Positions 7,838 to 16,377 of a stretch of DNA of 64,000 bases are shown here, in pieces; within the stretch, counting starts at the first letter, position 1, and each line of letters opens with the position of its first letter. Below the pieces are notes generated by a model that was not told the origin of the DNA, made no database searches, and was given only the letters and a program-made list of their open reading frames with translations. The stretch spans positions 124,001 through 188,000 of the forward strand of contig NZ_JAHZTC010000001.1 of the NCBI RefSeq assembly GCF_019599265.1, read 5' to 3'. The translations under genes were made by a program, and so were the position numbers. The stretch comes from Pontibacter sp. HSC-14F20. Its GTDB lineage: Bacteria > Bacteroidota > Bacteroidia > Cytophagales > Hymenobacteraceae.

Positions 7838-8590
7838 CCTTTCAGTTCAGATCCCACTTATCTTAGCATCATAAGCCATAGCGCGAGCGTCCTCGCTCGT
7901 GAATGGTATGGCCAGGTATAGATCTTTTGCTGTGTAGCTAAGGCTTGTTGCAGGTATAGCAAAGGGTGTTGTTCTATTGTTTGGCCTGGCCGGCTGGGTC
8001 CTACTTTTTTTCTTGACAAAAAAGTAGACAAAAAAGTCAAGACTCCCCAAACTCGCTGAACGCTCGAACAGTGGGTAGTTGTAAAGTGCACTTGGCTGTG
8101 GAGATTTGCTTCGTAGCTTCAGAGGCAAGTCAGTCTTGCTATACCTGTCAGTGAAATGAGACAGTTACGACATTGCCTACACCTAACAATCAGTAATGAC
8201 AGAAGTCCCCCTATGAAGGGACAGGGGGATGTTAATCGTGCACAAAAAACCGCAGCATCAGCACTTATACCTGTAAATCTGCAGCGACAGTAAAATCCCC
8301 CTGCTGTTTTGGAGGTAGGTCCTCTACCAAAGAAGCTGCTAGGGAAGGTAATTTCACTATAAAGCTATACCTGCTACAAGCCTCAATCTCTATACTCAAT
8401 CGATCTCTGGGGCCTTTCTATGCCTAAGTAATTATCTCCCAGTTACTTCAATTCGGTTGTGCTGTTTTTTCTAAACGGCCTATATCCTTTGTCTGAGTAT
8501 AACGTATTGCAAGCAGGCAATTTCACGGTTGCCGTATATCTCAATACCTACAACATATCTGACAGGCAAAACAAGCTGCTTACCCATCCC
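7838..8590. repeat. Non-coding repeat region upstream of cphA
   Basis: No gene is visible in about 750 bp. The region holds a REP-like palindrome (7881-7901), five exact copies of the dispersed octamer, and a stretch at about 8029-8240 related to 62884-63090. Shared segments include TCAAGACTCCCCAAA, GTGCACTTGGCTG, GGCAAGT and GATGTTAATC. Further upstream is an A/T-rich inverted segment with TTCTTGAC and GTCAAGA around 8003-8041. This is a dispersed non-coding repeat family. Confidence 0.7.
7881..7901 (+). repeat. REP-like palindrome (CGAGCGTCCTCGCTCG family), copy 1
   Basis: CGAGCG-TC-CTCGCTCG forms a short hairpin. Related sequences lie at 61971-61988, on the opposite strand at 17964-17985, and in degenerate form at 57173-57195. 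Confidence 0.7.
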
Positions 8591-11221
8591 ATGAAGATTA
8601 CAGACTTGCGCATCATGCGTGGACCAAACTACTGGTCTGTTGAGCATCCCAAAATTATCGTACTAAAGCTGGACCTGGAAGAACTGGCTGATACGCTTAC
8701 CCACGAAGTGCCCGGCTTCGCTGCTCGATTACAGCGAATGTTTCCCGAGATGTACAATCATCGTGCCTCTGAAGGCGTGGCAGGCGGCTTCTTTAAGTCA
8801 ATAGAGGAAGGCACTACTTTTGGTCACGTACTGCAGCACATCGCCCTTGAACTGCAAACGCTGGCAGGTATGGAAAGCGGCTACGGACGCTGTTACATGG
8901 CGCACGAACAGGGTACGCACTTCGTCATCTTCTCTTACCAGGAAGAACGTGCCGGTGAGTATGCCGCACATGCCGCCCTTCGCATCACGAAAGCACTGAT
9001 CAAAGGGGAGAAGTATAACCTGGACGAAGACATTGACAGACTGCATCAGATTCGGGAAGATGAATACTTTGGGCCGAGCACGTATTCGATTGTATCGGAG
9101 GCGCAGAGCCGTGGTATACCTTACATCCGCCTCAACAGGCACTCGCTCATACAACTAGGCTATGGCGTCAACCAGAAGCGTATTCAAGCTACCATGACCT
9201 GCGGCACTGCCTGCTTTGCCGTAGAAATTGCTGGCGACAAGAACGCCACCAAGGAACTGCTCGACGAAGCAGGTATACCTGTTCCCAAAGGCACTACCGT
9301 GTATGATCAGGAAGAGCTAAAGCAGGCGGTTGACCGACTGGGGTACCCGTTGGTGCTTAAACCCTTGGATGGCAACCACGGCAAGGGCGCTACGATAAAC
9401 ATCACGAACTGGAAAGATGCGCTCAAAGGGTTGGCTTCAGCACAGCAATTTTCGGAGGGTGTGATCGTCGAGCGTTATATTCAGGGTTTCGATTTCCGCT
9501 TGCTGGTGATCAATAAGAAGTTTGTGGCAGCCGCTAAACGTACCCCGGCCATGATAACCGGGGACGGTGTCTCTACAATTAAGCAGCTGGTAGATCGGGA
9601 GAACAAAGACCCGAGAAGGGGTGTGGGGCATGAAAAGGCGCTGACCCGCATTAAAATTGATCAGCAAACCAAAAATATTTTAAAGGCCAAAGAGCTTACT
9701 ACTCAATCGGTTCTGCCTGGAGGGGAGGTGCTATACCTGAAAAGTACGGCGAACATAAGTACTGGAGGCACTGCAACTGACGTTACTGACTTAGTAGATC
9801 CTTACAACATCCTGATGGCCGAGCGAATTGCCGGTCTGGTGGGGCTGGATATCTGCGGCATCGACGTGATGACAACTGACATTGCTATCCCGCTTAACGA
9901 AGCTGGTGGTGCGGTATTGGAGGTGAATGCGGCGCCTGGTTTTAGGATGCACATTTCGCCGACATACGGGCTGCCGCGCAACGTGGCCGAACCGGTGATT
10001 GACATGTTGTTCCCGCATACCAAACCGGCCCGTATTCCGATTGTAGCGGTAACGGGCACCAACGGAAAGACAACTACGACGCGCCTGATCGCGCACATGG
10101 TCAAGAGCAAGGGTTATCAGGTAGGGTATACCACCACTGAGGGAATCTACATACAGGACAAACTGCTCGAGAAAGGTGACACCACCGGGGCCTACAGTGC
10201 ACAGTTTGTGCTTAAGGACCCGACCGTGAACTTTGCAGTGCTGGAGTGTGCCCGTGGCGGCTTGTTGCGCTCAGGGCTGGGCTTCGATCAATGCGATATC
10301 GGCATCGTGACCAATGTGAGCTCCGATCACCTGGGGCTGCGCGACATCCATACCCTGGAGGACCTGGCCAATGTGAAGTCGGTGATCCCCAAGAGCGTGA
10401 GCAAAGACGGATACGCCATCCTGAACGCGGATGATGACCTGGTATACGCCATGGCGGAAGACTTGAAGTGTAAGGTGGCCTTTTTCAGTATGGACGAGAA
10501 CAACCCGCGCATACTCAAGCACATTGCCAAAGGCGGACTGGCAGCGGTTTTCGAAAACGGGTACATCTCGATCTTCAAAAACAGCTATAAGATCCGAATC
10601 GACCGGGTGGGGGATGTGCCGCTGACCTTTGGAGGAAAAGCAAAATTTAACATAGAGAACATACTGGCCGCTGCGTTGGCCGGCTATGTATCGCACTTTG
10701 ATATAGAAGACATTAAGCGTGCCCTGCGCACTTTTATACCTTCACCGGATAAAACCCCAGGTCGCATGAACCTGTTCCAGTTCCCGAACTTCGAGGTGCT
10801 GGTGGACTACGCACACAACGTGGGCGGTTTGAAGGCCATCGGAGGCTTTATGAAAGACCTGGACGTGTCGCGCAAGGTTGGCATCATAGCTGGTGTTGGC
10901 GACCGCAGAACGCAGGATTTCTACGAGATGGGACAAGTGGCAGGGGAGATTTTCGACGAGATCATCATGCGTCTCGACAACGATCTGCGCGGAAAGACAG
11001 CCGAAGAAATTACTTTGCCGATGCTGCAAGGTATAGAGGATGTGGCGCCGCACAAGCAGGTGAAGGTGATACCGGAAGAAATGCGCGCCATTGCTTATGC
11101 GCTGGAGAATGCCGAACCGGACTCCATTGTGGCCATTTTCACTGAAGATGTGCACGAATCGGTGAAGATGGTGGAGAGCTTTAAAGTAATACAGCACCGC
11201 AGCAGTATGCTGGTGGAATAA
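8591..11221 (+). CDS. cphA: Cyanophycin synthetase
   Basis: A protein of 876 residues, the usual length of CphA; ATG at 8591 (MKITDLRIMRGPNYWS) is the canonical start, whereas the open frame extends 44 codons upstream. The enzyme builds cyanophycin, a poly-aspartate backbone with arginine side chains. Three parts are visible: an N-terminal domain; an ATP-grasp domain (about 210-460) with GYPLVLKPLDGNHGKG and VLEVNAAPGF; and a Mur-ligase-like domain with P-loop VTGTNGKTTTTRL near residue 487, ECARGGLLRSGLGF and SSDHLG. No cyanophycinase (cphB) or isoaspartyl dipeptidase gene lies nearby. The gene carries two exact octamer copies, one of them the palindromic CAGGTATACCTG. Confidence 0.96.
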   Translation: MKITDLRIMRGPNYWSVEHPKIIVLKLDLEELADTLTHEVPGFAARLQRMFPEMYNHRASEGVAGGFFKSIEEGTTFGHVLQHIALELQTLAGMESGYGRCYMAHEQGTHFVIFSYQEERAGEYAAHAALRITKALIKGEKYNLDEDIDRLHQIREDEYFGPSTYSIVSEAQSRGIPYIRLNRHSLIQLGYGVNQKRIQATMTCGTACFAVEIAGDKNATKELLDEAGIPVPKGTTVYDQEELKQAVDRLGYPLVLKPLDGNHGKGATINITNWKDALKGLASAQQFSEGVIVERYIQGFDFRLLVINKKFVAAAKRTPAMITGDGVSTIKQLVDRENKDPRRGVGHEKALTRIKIDQQTKNILKAKELTTQSVLPGGEVLYLKSTANISTGGTATDVTDLVDPYNILMAERIAGLVGLDICGIDVMTTDIAIPLNEAGGAVLEVNAAPGFRMHISPTYGLPRNVAEPVIDMLFPHTKPARIPIVAVTGTNGKTTTTRLIAHMVKSKGYQVGYTTTEGIYIQDKLLEKGDTTGAYSAQFVLKDPTVNFAVLECARGGLLRSGLGFDQCDIGIVTNVSSDHLGLRDIHTLEDLANVKSVIPKSVSKDGYAILNADDDLVYAMAEDLKCKVAFFSMDENNPRILKHIAKGGLAAVFENGYISIFKNSYKIRIDRVGDVPLTFGGKAKFNIENILAAALAGYVSHFDIEDIKRALRTFIPSPDKTPGRMNLFQFPNFEVLVDYAHNVGGLKAIGGFMKDLDVSRKVGIIAGVGDRRTQDFYEMGQVAGEIFDEIIMRLDNDLRGKTAEEITLPMLQGIEDVAPHKQVKVIPEEMRAIAYALENAEPDSIVAIFTEDVHESVKMVESFKVIQHRSSMLVE

Positions 11222-11283
11222 AGTTTTTCTTGTTGATTAAATTCTAACGCCTGCGTTAGAGAATTTCATGTGAACGATGGACT

Positions 11284-11313
11284 AAAACCCTTTCCTCAGG
11301 ATAGGGTTTTTTT
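11284..11313 (+). terminator. Terminator of cphA
   Basis: AAAACCCT pairs with AGGGTTTT over a short loop and is followed by a T run. Two tandem near copies of the dispersed motif (CTATACCTATACCTAT) begin five bases later. Confidence 0.8.
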
Positions 11314-11350
11314 TATGGCTATACCTATACCTATCTGAGGCTTGGACATA

Positions 11351-11381
11351 AAAAAGCCCCGGTCTTTATGGCCGGGGCTTT
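11351..11381. terminator. Bidirectional terminator between cphA and the coiled-coil gene
   Basis: AAAAAGCCCCGG and CCGGGGCTT form a GC-rich hairpin with an A run on one side and T residues on the other. It lies between convergent genes and most clearly serves the minus-strand gene that ends at 11402. Confidence 0.85.
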
Positions 11382-11401
11382 CAGACTTAAGGGCTTAAAT
11401 G

Positions 11402-12382
11402 TTATTTCAGTACGAAGCTGGTTGTTCCGATCAGGAAACCGTCAGCGTAAAGTTCAATGGTATGCTGGCCTTTTTTGTACTCGGCGTTTTTGCTGTACAC
11501 AAAGCTCACCTGCTGTTGCGTGTTATCAAATACGATGTCGCGTTTGGCAGTGTAGTACATGTCCTGCCCATCGATATCAAAAGAACCTGAACCAGTAGAC
11601 AGGTTATATAAGGCTGCTCCGTCCGGCTCAATCAGTCGCATGTAGATCGTCTTCGGCTCGCGTGGTGCTACATCGTTTTTACCCAGGTTAAAGGCCACAC
11701 GAATCTTCTCCACATTTCTGATTCTGAACTCGTTGTCTTTATCATCCAGTTCTTTGCCACGCTTGTTTACTACCTGCACATTCATACGCTGTGCCTCGAG
11801 TCTGGAAGCCACTTTCACTTTTTCCACCAGATTATCGTTCGTCGACTTCATGGTGGTCAGGCTGTCGCTGAGGCGGTTCTGCGTTGTTTTGAGCGATGTG
11901 TTTTCTGTGAAGAGTACCTCGTTATCCTGCTTGAGCGTAGCGATCTCCTGGTCTTTCTGCTTTAGTTGCTGCTCAAAGGCCTGTGCACGGTCGCGGAAAC
12001 GACGCTGGTCAGCCAGGCTGTAGCTGCTTTTTCGGAAGCCGCGCAGTTCGGTCAGGTCAGACGAAATAGAGGCGATCTGAGCTTCCAGTGAGTCATTTTC
12101 AAGTCCCATCGCCTGAAGTTCCTGGCTCTGGCGCTCGAAATCGGCCTTCAGGGCTTCGTAAACTTTTATCTGGTTCTCCAGTTCTTTATCTTTCACACGG
12201 ATCACCTCGGCCTGCTCCTCGTTTTTCTCTTTTTTCTGATAATTCATGTACAACAGGATGCCATTGATACTGATCAGGATGACAAGGAGGCCACTAATAA
12301 GAAGTTTGCGGTTGCTTCGTTTTTCAGAAGGGTTCATGGGCTGATGTTCTTTTTGGGTGTCTTTTTTTTCCAGCGTACTCAT
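11402..12382 (-). CDS. Membrane-anchored coiled-coil protein, function unknown
   Basis: A 326-residue protein with a short basic cytoplasmic N-terminus and one membrane helix (LLISGLLVILISINGILLY, about residues 28-46). A long coiled coil follows (about 50-205, rich in Leu/Glu/Gln/Lys heptads), then a compact C-terminal domain of about 110 residues (KIRVAFNLGKNDVAPREPKTIYMRL ... IELYADGFLIG). The C-terminal domain has the look of a beta-rich periplasmic module. I recognise it as a conserved Bacteroidota hypothetical type but cannot name a role. Such a build suits envelope tethering or sensing, which is inference. Confidence 0.75.
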   Translation of the reverse strand: MSTLEKKDTQKEHQPMNPSEKRSNRKLLISGLLVILISINGILLYMNYQKKEKNEEQAEVIRVKDKELENQIKVYEALKADFERQSQELQAMGLENDSLEAQIASISSDLTELRGFRKSSYSLADQRRFRDRAQAFEQQLKQKDQEIATLKQDNEVLFTENTSLKTTQNRLSDSLTTMKSTNDNLVEKVKVASRLEAQRMNVQVVNKRGKELDDKDNEFRIRNVEKIRVAFNLGKNDVAPREPKTIYMRLIEPDGAALYNLSTGSGSFDIDGQDMYYTAKRDIVFDNTQQQVSFVYSKNAEYKKGQHTIELYADGFLIGTTSFVLK

Positions 12383-12458
12383 AAATTAAGCTTTTAATGT
12401 CTGGAATGGTGCGTATGCAAGTTTCAAATTTAAGACTTTTGTGCTATTATCATACAAC

Positions 12459-13052
12459 ATGAAACAAGAATTTAATGCCGACTACTGGCAAAACCGCTAC
12501 CAACTGGGCCAGACGGGTTGGGATGTTGGGGCTATAACGCCGCCACTCCGCGAATATTTTGATCAGTTGCCTAACACTGGCCAACACATACTGGTTCCGG
12601 GCTGCGGCAATGCCTACGAAGCGGAGTATTTATTCCGTAAAGGCTTCACGCATACCTATGTAGCCGATGTTGCCGAAGCGCCCCTGCAACGTTTTTCCGA
12701 ACGGGTGCAGGACTTTCCCAAAGACCAATTGCTGCTGCAGGACTTTTTTAAACTCGAAGGCAAATTTGACCTGATCGTGGAGCAAACCTTCTTCTGCGCG
12801 ATCGACCCCAAACTCCGAGCCGATTATGCCCGGAAATGTGCTGAATTGCTCGTGCCAGGCGGAAAACTGGTCGGCTTGCTTTTCGACACTACTTTTGAGC
12901 ACGTAGGCCCACCTTTCGGCGGCAACCCCGAAGAGTACCGCATCTATTTTGCGCCCTACTTCGAGTTCCTACATTTCGAAATTGCCTACAACTCCATTCC
13001 GCCACGGCAGGGGAGGGAGCTATTTGTAGAGTTGAGGAGTTTGGGAGGTTAA
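12459..13052 (+). CDS. SAM-dependent methyltransferase, thiopurine S-methyltransferase (TPMT) type
   Basis: The protein has 197 residues and starts at ATG 12459 (MKQEFNADYWQNRYQLGQTGWDVG); the open frame extends six codons upstream without support. TPMT-family marks are FWxxRY...TGWDxG, the SAM-binding ILVPGCGNAYEAEYL, the acidic VADVAEAPL and the FDLIVEQTFFCAIDP stretch. Members methylate thiols, halides or tellurite/selenite species; the natural substrate here is unknown. It is divergent from the coiled-coil gene. Confidence 0.88.
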   Translation: MKQEFNADYWQNRYQLGQTGWDVGAITPPLREYFDQLPNTGQHILVPGCGNAYEAEYLFRKGFTHTYVADVAEAPLQRFSERVQDFPKDQLLLQDFFKLEGKFDLIVEQTFFCAIDPKLRADYARKCAELLVPGGKLVGLLFDTTFEHVGPPFGGNPEEYRIYFAPYFEFLHFEIAYNSIPPRQGRELFVELRSLGG

Positions 13053-13061
13053 CCCGTAGGT

Positions 13062-13077
13062 ACAGGTCGCGACCTGT
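13062..13077. repeat. 16-bp palindrome ACAGGTCGCGACCTGT
   Basis: A perfect palindrome in the gap after the methyltransferase gene. A related 16-mer, ATAGGTCGTGACCTGT, lies at 46137-46152, and some flanking bases also agree. This points to a dispersed palindromic repeat rather than an operator for kdsA. Confidence 0.7.
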
Positions 13078-13138
13078 CCGAATCGTGCGCAGCTATAATT
13101 TATCAGAATCCTAATTCACTAAATCACCAATGCACTCA

Positions 13139-13170
13139 TTTCTTTATTCCCCCGCATCTGACTAAATTTG
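13139..13170 (+). promoter_or_regulatory. Promoter of kdsA
   Basis: TAAATTTG at 13163-13170 matches TAnnTTTG, with TTTC about 20 bases upstream as a weak -33 box. The kdsA ATG follows 33 bases later. Confidence 0.6.
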
Positions 13171-13202
13171 CAGACCGAAAGGTATAAACCAAGCAATTGA
13201 CC

Positions 13203-14012
13203 ATGTTCGAAATACCGAAATTAAAACATACTGGCTCCGGCAACTTCTTCCTGATGGCTGGACCTTGCGCTATTGAAGGCGAGGAAATGGCCCTTCAGAT
13301 AGCCGAGCGTCTTGTTACGATCACAGATAAACTGGAGATTCCGCTGATTTTTAAAGGATCTTACCGCAAGGCCAACCGCTCCCGCCTGGATTCTTTTACA
13401 GGTATAGGCGATGAGAAAGCGCTGCGCATCCTCCAGAAAGTGAGCCAGACCTTTGACCTACCTACCGTAACCGACATCCACGAAAGCGCCGAAGCGGCTA
13501 TGGCTGCTGCGTATGTGGACGTGCTGCAGATCCCGGCTTTCCTGTGCCGCCAAACCGATTTGCTCGTAGCAGCTGCCAAAACCGGCAAGGTGGTAAATAT
13601 TAAAAAAGGGCAGTTTCTATCAGGTGAGGCCATGCGCTTTGCGGTGGACAAAGTGCGCGAGTCAGGCAACGACAAAGTGATCCTGACTGACCGTGGCAAC
13701 AGTTTCGGCTATTCTGATATGGTCGTAGACTTCCGTAACCTGCCGGAAATGCAGACGAATGACGTGCCAGTGGTGATGGACGTAACACACTCACTGCAGC
13801 AGCCGAATCAGAGCTCTGGCGTAACCGGTGGCAAACCTGCCCTGATCGAAACCATTGCCAAAGCTGCTATCGCCGTTGGGGCCGACGGTCTGTTCATCGA
13901 AACGCATCCGCAGCCGTCTGTGGCCAAGTCAGACGGCGCCAACATGCTGCCACTTGACCAGCTCGAAGATCTGCTCACCAAACTGGTACGCATCGGCCAG
14001 GCTATTCGCTAA
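13203..14012 (+). CDS. kdsA: 3-deoxy-8-phosphooctulonate (KDO-8-P) synthase
   Basis: A 269-residue protein from ATG 13203. It condenses phosphoenolpyruvate with arabinose 5-phosphate in the cytoplasm, the first committed step of KDO for lipopolysaccharide. Characteristic blocks are LMAGPCAIEGEEMA, FKGSYRKANRSRLDSFTGIG, TDIHESAEA, VLQIPAFLCRQTDLL, VNIKKGQFLSGEAM, the metal-site TDRGNSFGYSDMVVDFRN, and the late FIETHPQPSVAKSDGANML. The upstream -7 element and the downstream terminator suggest a single-gene unit. Confidence 0.97.
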   Translation: MFEIPKLKHTGSGNFFLMAGPCAIEGEEMALQIAERLVTITDKLEIPLIFKGSYRKANRSRLDSFTGIGDEKALRILQKVSQTFDLPTVTDIHESAEAAMAAAYVDVLQIPAFLCRQTDLLVAAAKTGKVVNIKKGQFLSGEAMRFAVDKVRESGNDKVILTDRGNSFGYSDMVVDFRNLPEMQTNDVPVVMDVTHSLQQPNQSSGVTGGKPALIETIAKAAIAVGADGLFIETHPQPSVAKSDGANMLPLDQLEDLLTKLVRIGQAIR

Positions 14013-14034
14013 AAAGCTGATAAACGTATAAGAG

Positions 14035-14067
14035 GAGAGCATTGACTGTGGTTGATGCTCTCTTTAT
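14035..14067 (+). terminator. Terminator of kdsA
   Basis: GAGAGCAT pairs with the complementary ATGCTCTC across a loop, followed by a T-rich tail, 23 bases after the kdsA stop. Confidence 0.8.
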
Positions 14068-14084
14068 TTCTTTAGATTATACCT

Positions 14085-14861
14085 ATGACCATACCTGCCC
14101 ATACCCCCGAGTGGGAAGTTTATTTCTGTGATATTAACGAGCGCCCGGCCTGTGTGAGCGTCGATCTGGCTTTCGAAAACCTGGCTCCTGTACCTGAGAA
14201 AGATCGTGCTTTTGAGCTGGTGGTCGCGTTGCAGCAACCTGACGAAGACGGATTTCCGGAAGATGAAGCCGAGTGGGAGCAGCTTGAGGGGATAGAAGAA
14301 GCGCTGGTGGAGGAGTTTCAGAACTCGCTGCAGGCCGCTTTTGTGGGTAAACTGCTGCACGACGGCAAACGCAGCTTTTATTTCTACAGCGGACAGGAGG
14401 CCTTGCCGGAGGTAATCGCCTCCAACATCATGCAGCAGTTCCCAGCCTATACCTTCGCTTCCAATACCCTCCACGACCCAGACTGGGGCTTATACCTGGA
14501 CTTCCTGTTTCCGGAGCCCGCTGATATGCAAAGCATCAAAAACAGCCGCATTTTGCACATGATGGAGGAGCAGGGAGATGAACATCACATTCCCCGCCCT
14601 ATATCGCACTTCATTAGCTTCCCGACGGAAGAAGATCGTGCGGCCTTCAAAAACGCAGCAGAAGGAGCCGGCTATACCTTGGTGCAGGAGGGTGAGAACC
14701 AAAATGAGACGAATGTTCCTTTCAGCATCGTGATAGCAAAAGTGCAGGCTGTTCCCGAAGAAGAAATTCACACGACTACCTTAGGGCTTTGGCAATTAGC
14801 TGAGGAGTTTAAGGGCGTGTATGGCGGCTGGCAGGCGCAGGTGGTGAAGGAGAACGATTAA
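14085..14861 (+). CDS. DUF695 / RraB domain protein
   Basis: A 258-residue acidic protein of two parts. Residues 1 to about 140 (WEVYFCDINERPACVSVDLAF ... DPDWGLYLDFLFP) fit DUF695. The C-terminal part (RPISHFISFPTEEDRAAFKNAAEGAGY ... LWQLAEEFKGVYGGWQAQVV) fits the RraB (regulator of RNase E activity B) fold. RraB inhibits RNase E in gamma-proteobacteria; whether the fused module acts on RNA decay here is unknown. Its stop codon overlaps that of the convergent methyltransferase by four bases. Confidence 0.8.
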   Translation: MTIPAHTPEWEVYFCDINERPACVSVDLAFENLAPVPEKDRAFELVVALQQPDEDGFPEDEAEWEQLEGIEEALVEEFQNSLQAAFVGKLLHDGKRSFYFYSGQEALPEVIASNIMQQFPAYTFASNTLHDPDWGLYLDFLFPEPADMQSIKNSRILHMMEEQGDEHHIPRPISHFISFPTEEDRAAFKNAAEGAGYTLVQEGENQNETNVPFSIVIAKVQAVPEEEIHTTTLGLWQLAEEFKGVYGGWQAQVVKEND

Positions 14862-15643
14862 TAAAGCAGCGTAAAATGCTCTTTCGGCTGCGTTTTACGG
14901 AAGAATACCAGGCCGACGTAGAACAAGTCGACAGTCTGGCATACCTGCGGGTGCTGCTTGATCTCCTGCCAGGCTCGCTTCATTTCAGCTGACCAATACA
15001 GATCATCCACTACAAACACACTGTGCTCGTGGTGCTTGCTGAGGCAGGCTTCAAAATAGCGTAGGGTCGGTTCGTAACGGTGATTCCCGTCGAAGAACAC
15101 AAAATCCAGCCGCTTCACTTGCTGCAGTTGCTGGGGCAGCGTATCATCCAGGTTGCCGACCACCTGCTGCACGTGCTGCATCCCCAGCTTTTCAAAGTTA
15201 GCTCTTGCTTCGGCTGCTATCGATGGGCAGCCCTCGAAGGTATAGACATTCGCCTCTTTGTTACCCATCGCCAGGTATGAGGTGGTAATGCCAAGGGAAG
15301 TGCCCAGATCAAAAATAGTGGTAGGTTGAAAATGTGCTACCAGCCTGAAAAGGAGCTGCGCATATTTAGCAGGTTTAGCCGAGGTGCGGGCAATGTAGCT
15401 GATCCTGCGATTTTTCTTTAATCCGGCCTTAGGCCCCGCTCCAAAATCTGTGACAGGTATAGCACGCTCTTCCAGAAGCAGTGCACCACGTAATTCCTCT
15501 ATAAGGGCATATGAATAATAATCACCTTCGTGCAGAATCACGTTCTGGTAAAGGTCAAAAACGAAAGGGGAGTGAACGCCGTGCAGCTTAAAAGCCCTGA
15601 GGCGGTAGAGCAGGTAATTTGCCGCAAGGTGGAAGGGGAGCAA
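14858..15643 (-). CDS. Class I SAM-dependent methyltransferase (O-methyltransferase-like)
   Basis: The protein has 261 residues. The SAM site is seen in PTTIFDLGTSLGITTSYLAMG, followed by VYTFEGCPSIAAEARANFE and LDFVFFDGNHRYEPTLRYFE, as in the Methyltransf_24 type of class I O-methyltransferases. The N-terminus LLYRLRAFKLHGVHSPFVFDL is typical of a Bacteroidota subgroup. The substrate is unknown. It is convergent with the DUF695/RraB gene, with overlapping stops. Confidence 0.85.
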   Translation of the reverse strand: MLPFHLAANYLLYRLRAFKLHGVHSPFVFDLYQNVILHEGDYYSYALIEELRGALLLEERAIPVTDFGAGPKAGLKKNRRISYIARTSAKPAKYAQLLFRLVAHFQPTTIFDLGTSLGITTSYLAMGNKEANVYTFEGCPSIAAEARANFEKLGMQHVQQVVGNLDDTLPQQLQQVKRLDFVFFDGNHRYEPTLRYFEACLSKHHEHSVFVVDDLYWSAEMKRAWQEIKQHPQVCQTVDLFYVGLVFFRKTQPKEHFTLLY

Positions 15644-15892
15644 AGTTTAATTGTTAAATTGTTGATGGTTGAATTGTTGTTTCACTATGTGCGCAATCCT
15701 GCAGTGAAAACCACAGATTGTGAGAAACTACAAATTTAAAGGTATAGCCGAATTATCAATGAAACAATTAATTCAGGTATAGAGGACTCAACAATTAAGC
15801 AATTATCAACTATGCAGGTATATCAGAATTATCAATCAGCAATTAAACAGGTATAGCGAAAACAGCAATTTAACAATTCAGCAATATAAACA
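15644..15892. repeat. AT-rich repeats with four in-phase motif copies
   Basis: AT-rich non-coding DNA with a loose repeat of 33-41 bp. GGTATA occurs at 15741, 15776, 15817 and 15850, always on the same strand and always embedded in runs like AATTATCAA and CAATTAA. The unit looks like a degenerating tandem array built around the dispersed octamer. Confidence 0.65.
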
Positions 15893-16279
15893 TCAATTCA
15901 GCTTATAAGGGACAATGAGCGAGAACTCAGGTATGGTCACATGAAATTTTTTGCCGTCGACCATGCGCTCCATCAGGTAGGTACCGCGCATTTTGCCCAT
16001 ACCTGTCTTCAGGTTGCAGCCTGACACGTACTCATGCGACTCGCCGGGCTCCAGCACGGGCTGCTGACCGACCACACCTTCTCCTTCCACTTCGCGCATC
16101 GTGCCGGTGGCATCGTGTATGTACCAGTGGCGGCGCAAAAGCTTCACCGTGAACTCACTGTTATTCTCTATACTGATCTTATAAGCAAATACGAAGTGCT
16201 GCTGTACCGGACTGGAGTAATCGGGCAGGTAGTTGGTTGTGACCGTTACTTTTACTCCTTCTGTAGTTTTTGTATCCAT
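15893..16279 (-). CDS. apaG: ApaG (DUF525) protein
   Basis: A 128-residue protein, standard for ApaG. It shows GVKVTVTTNYLPDYSSP, FAYKISIENNSEFTVKLLRRHWYIHDATG, the GEGVVGQQPVLEPGESHEYVSG block and GTYLMERMVDGKKFHVTIPEF. ApaG is a single immunoglobulin-like domain; in enterobacteria it is linked to cobalt/magnesium handling and Ap4A metabolism, but no molecular activity is settled. It is divergent from ung. Confidence 0.95.
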   Translation of the reverse strand: MDTKTTEGVKVTVTTNYLPDYSSPVQQHFVFAYKISIENNSEFTVKLLRRHWYIHDATGTMREVEGEGVVGQQPVLEPGESHEYVSGCNLKTGMGKMRGTYLMERMVDGKKFHVTIPEFSLIVPYKLN

Positions 16280-16377
16280 GTTACAGAGTTTTTTGTATAA
16301 TTAGAATCTGTTTCAGGTATAGCCTTCCGGGGCCTGCTACCTGTTACCAGGCGAACCCCATACCCCTACAGACGAGC

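Noticed and set aside
11319..11336. CTATACCTATACCTAT as part of a tandem-repeat promoter
   Set aside because: It is better explained as two near copies of the genome-wide octamer next to a terminator; no gene begins downstream on that strand.
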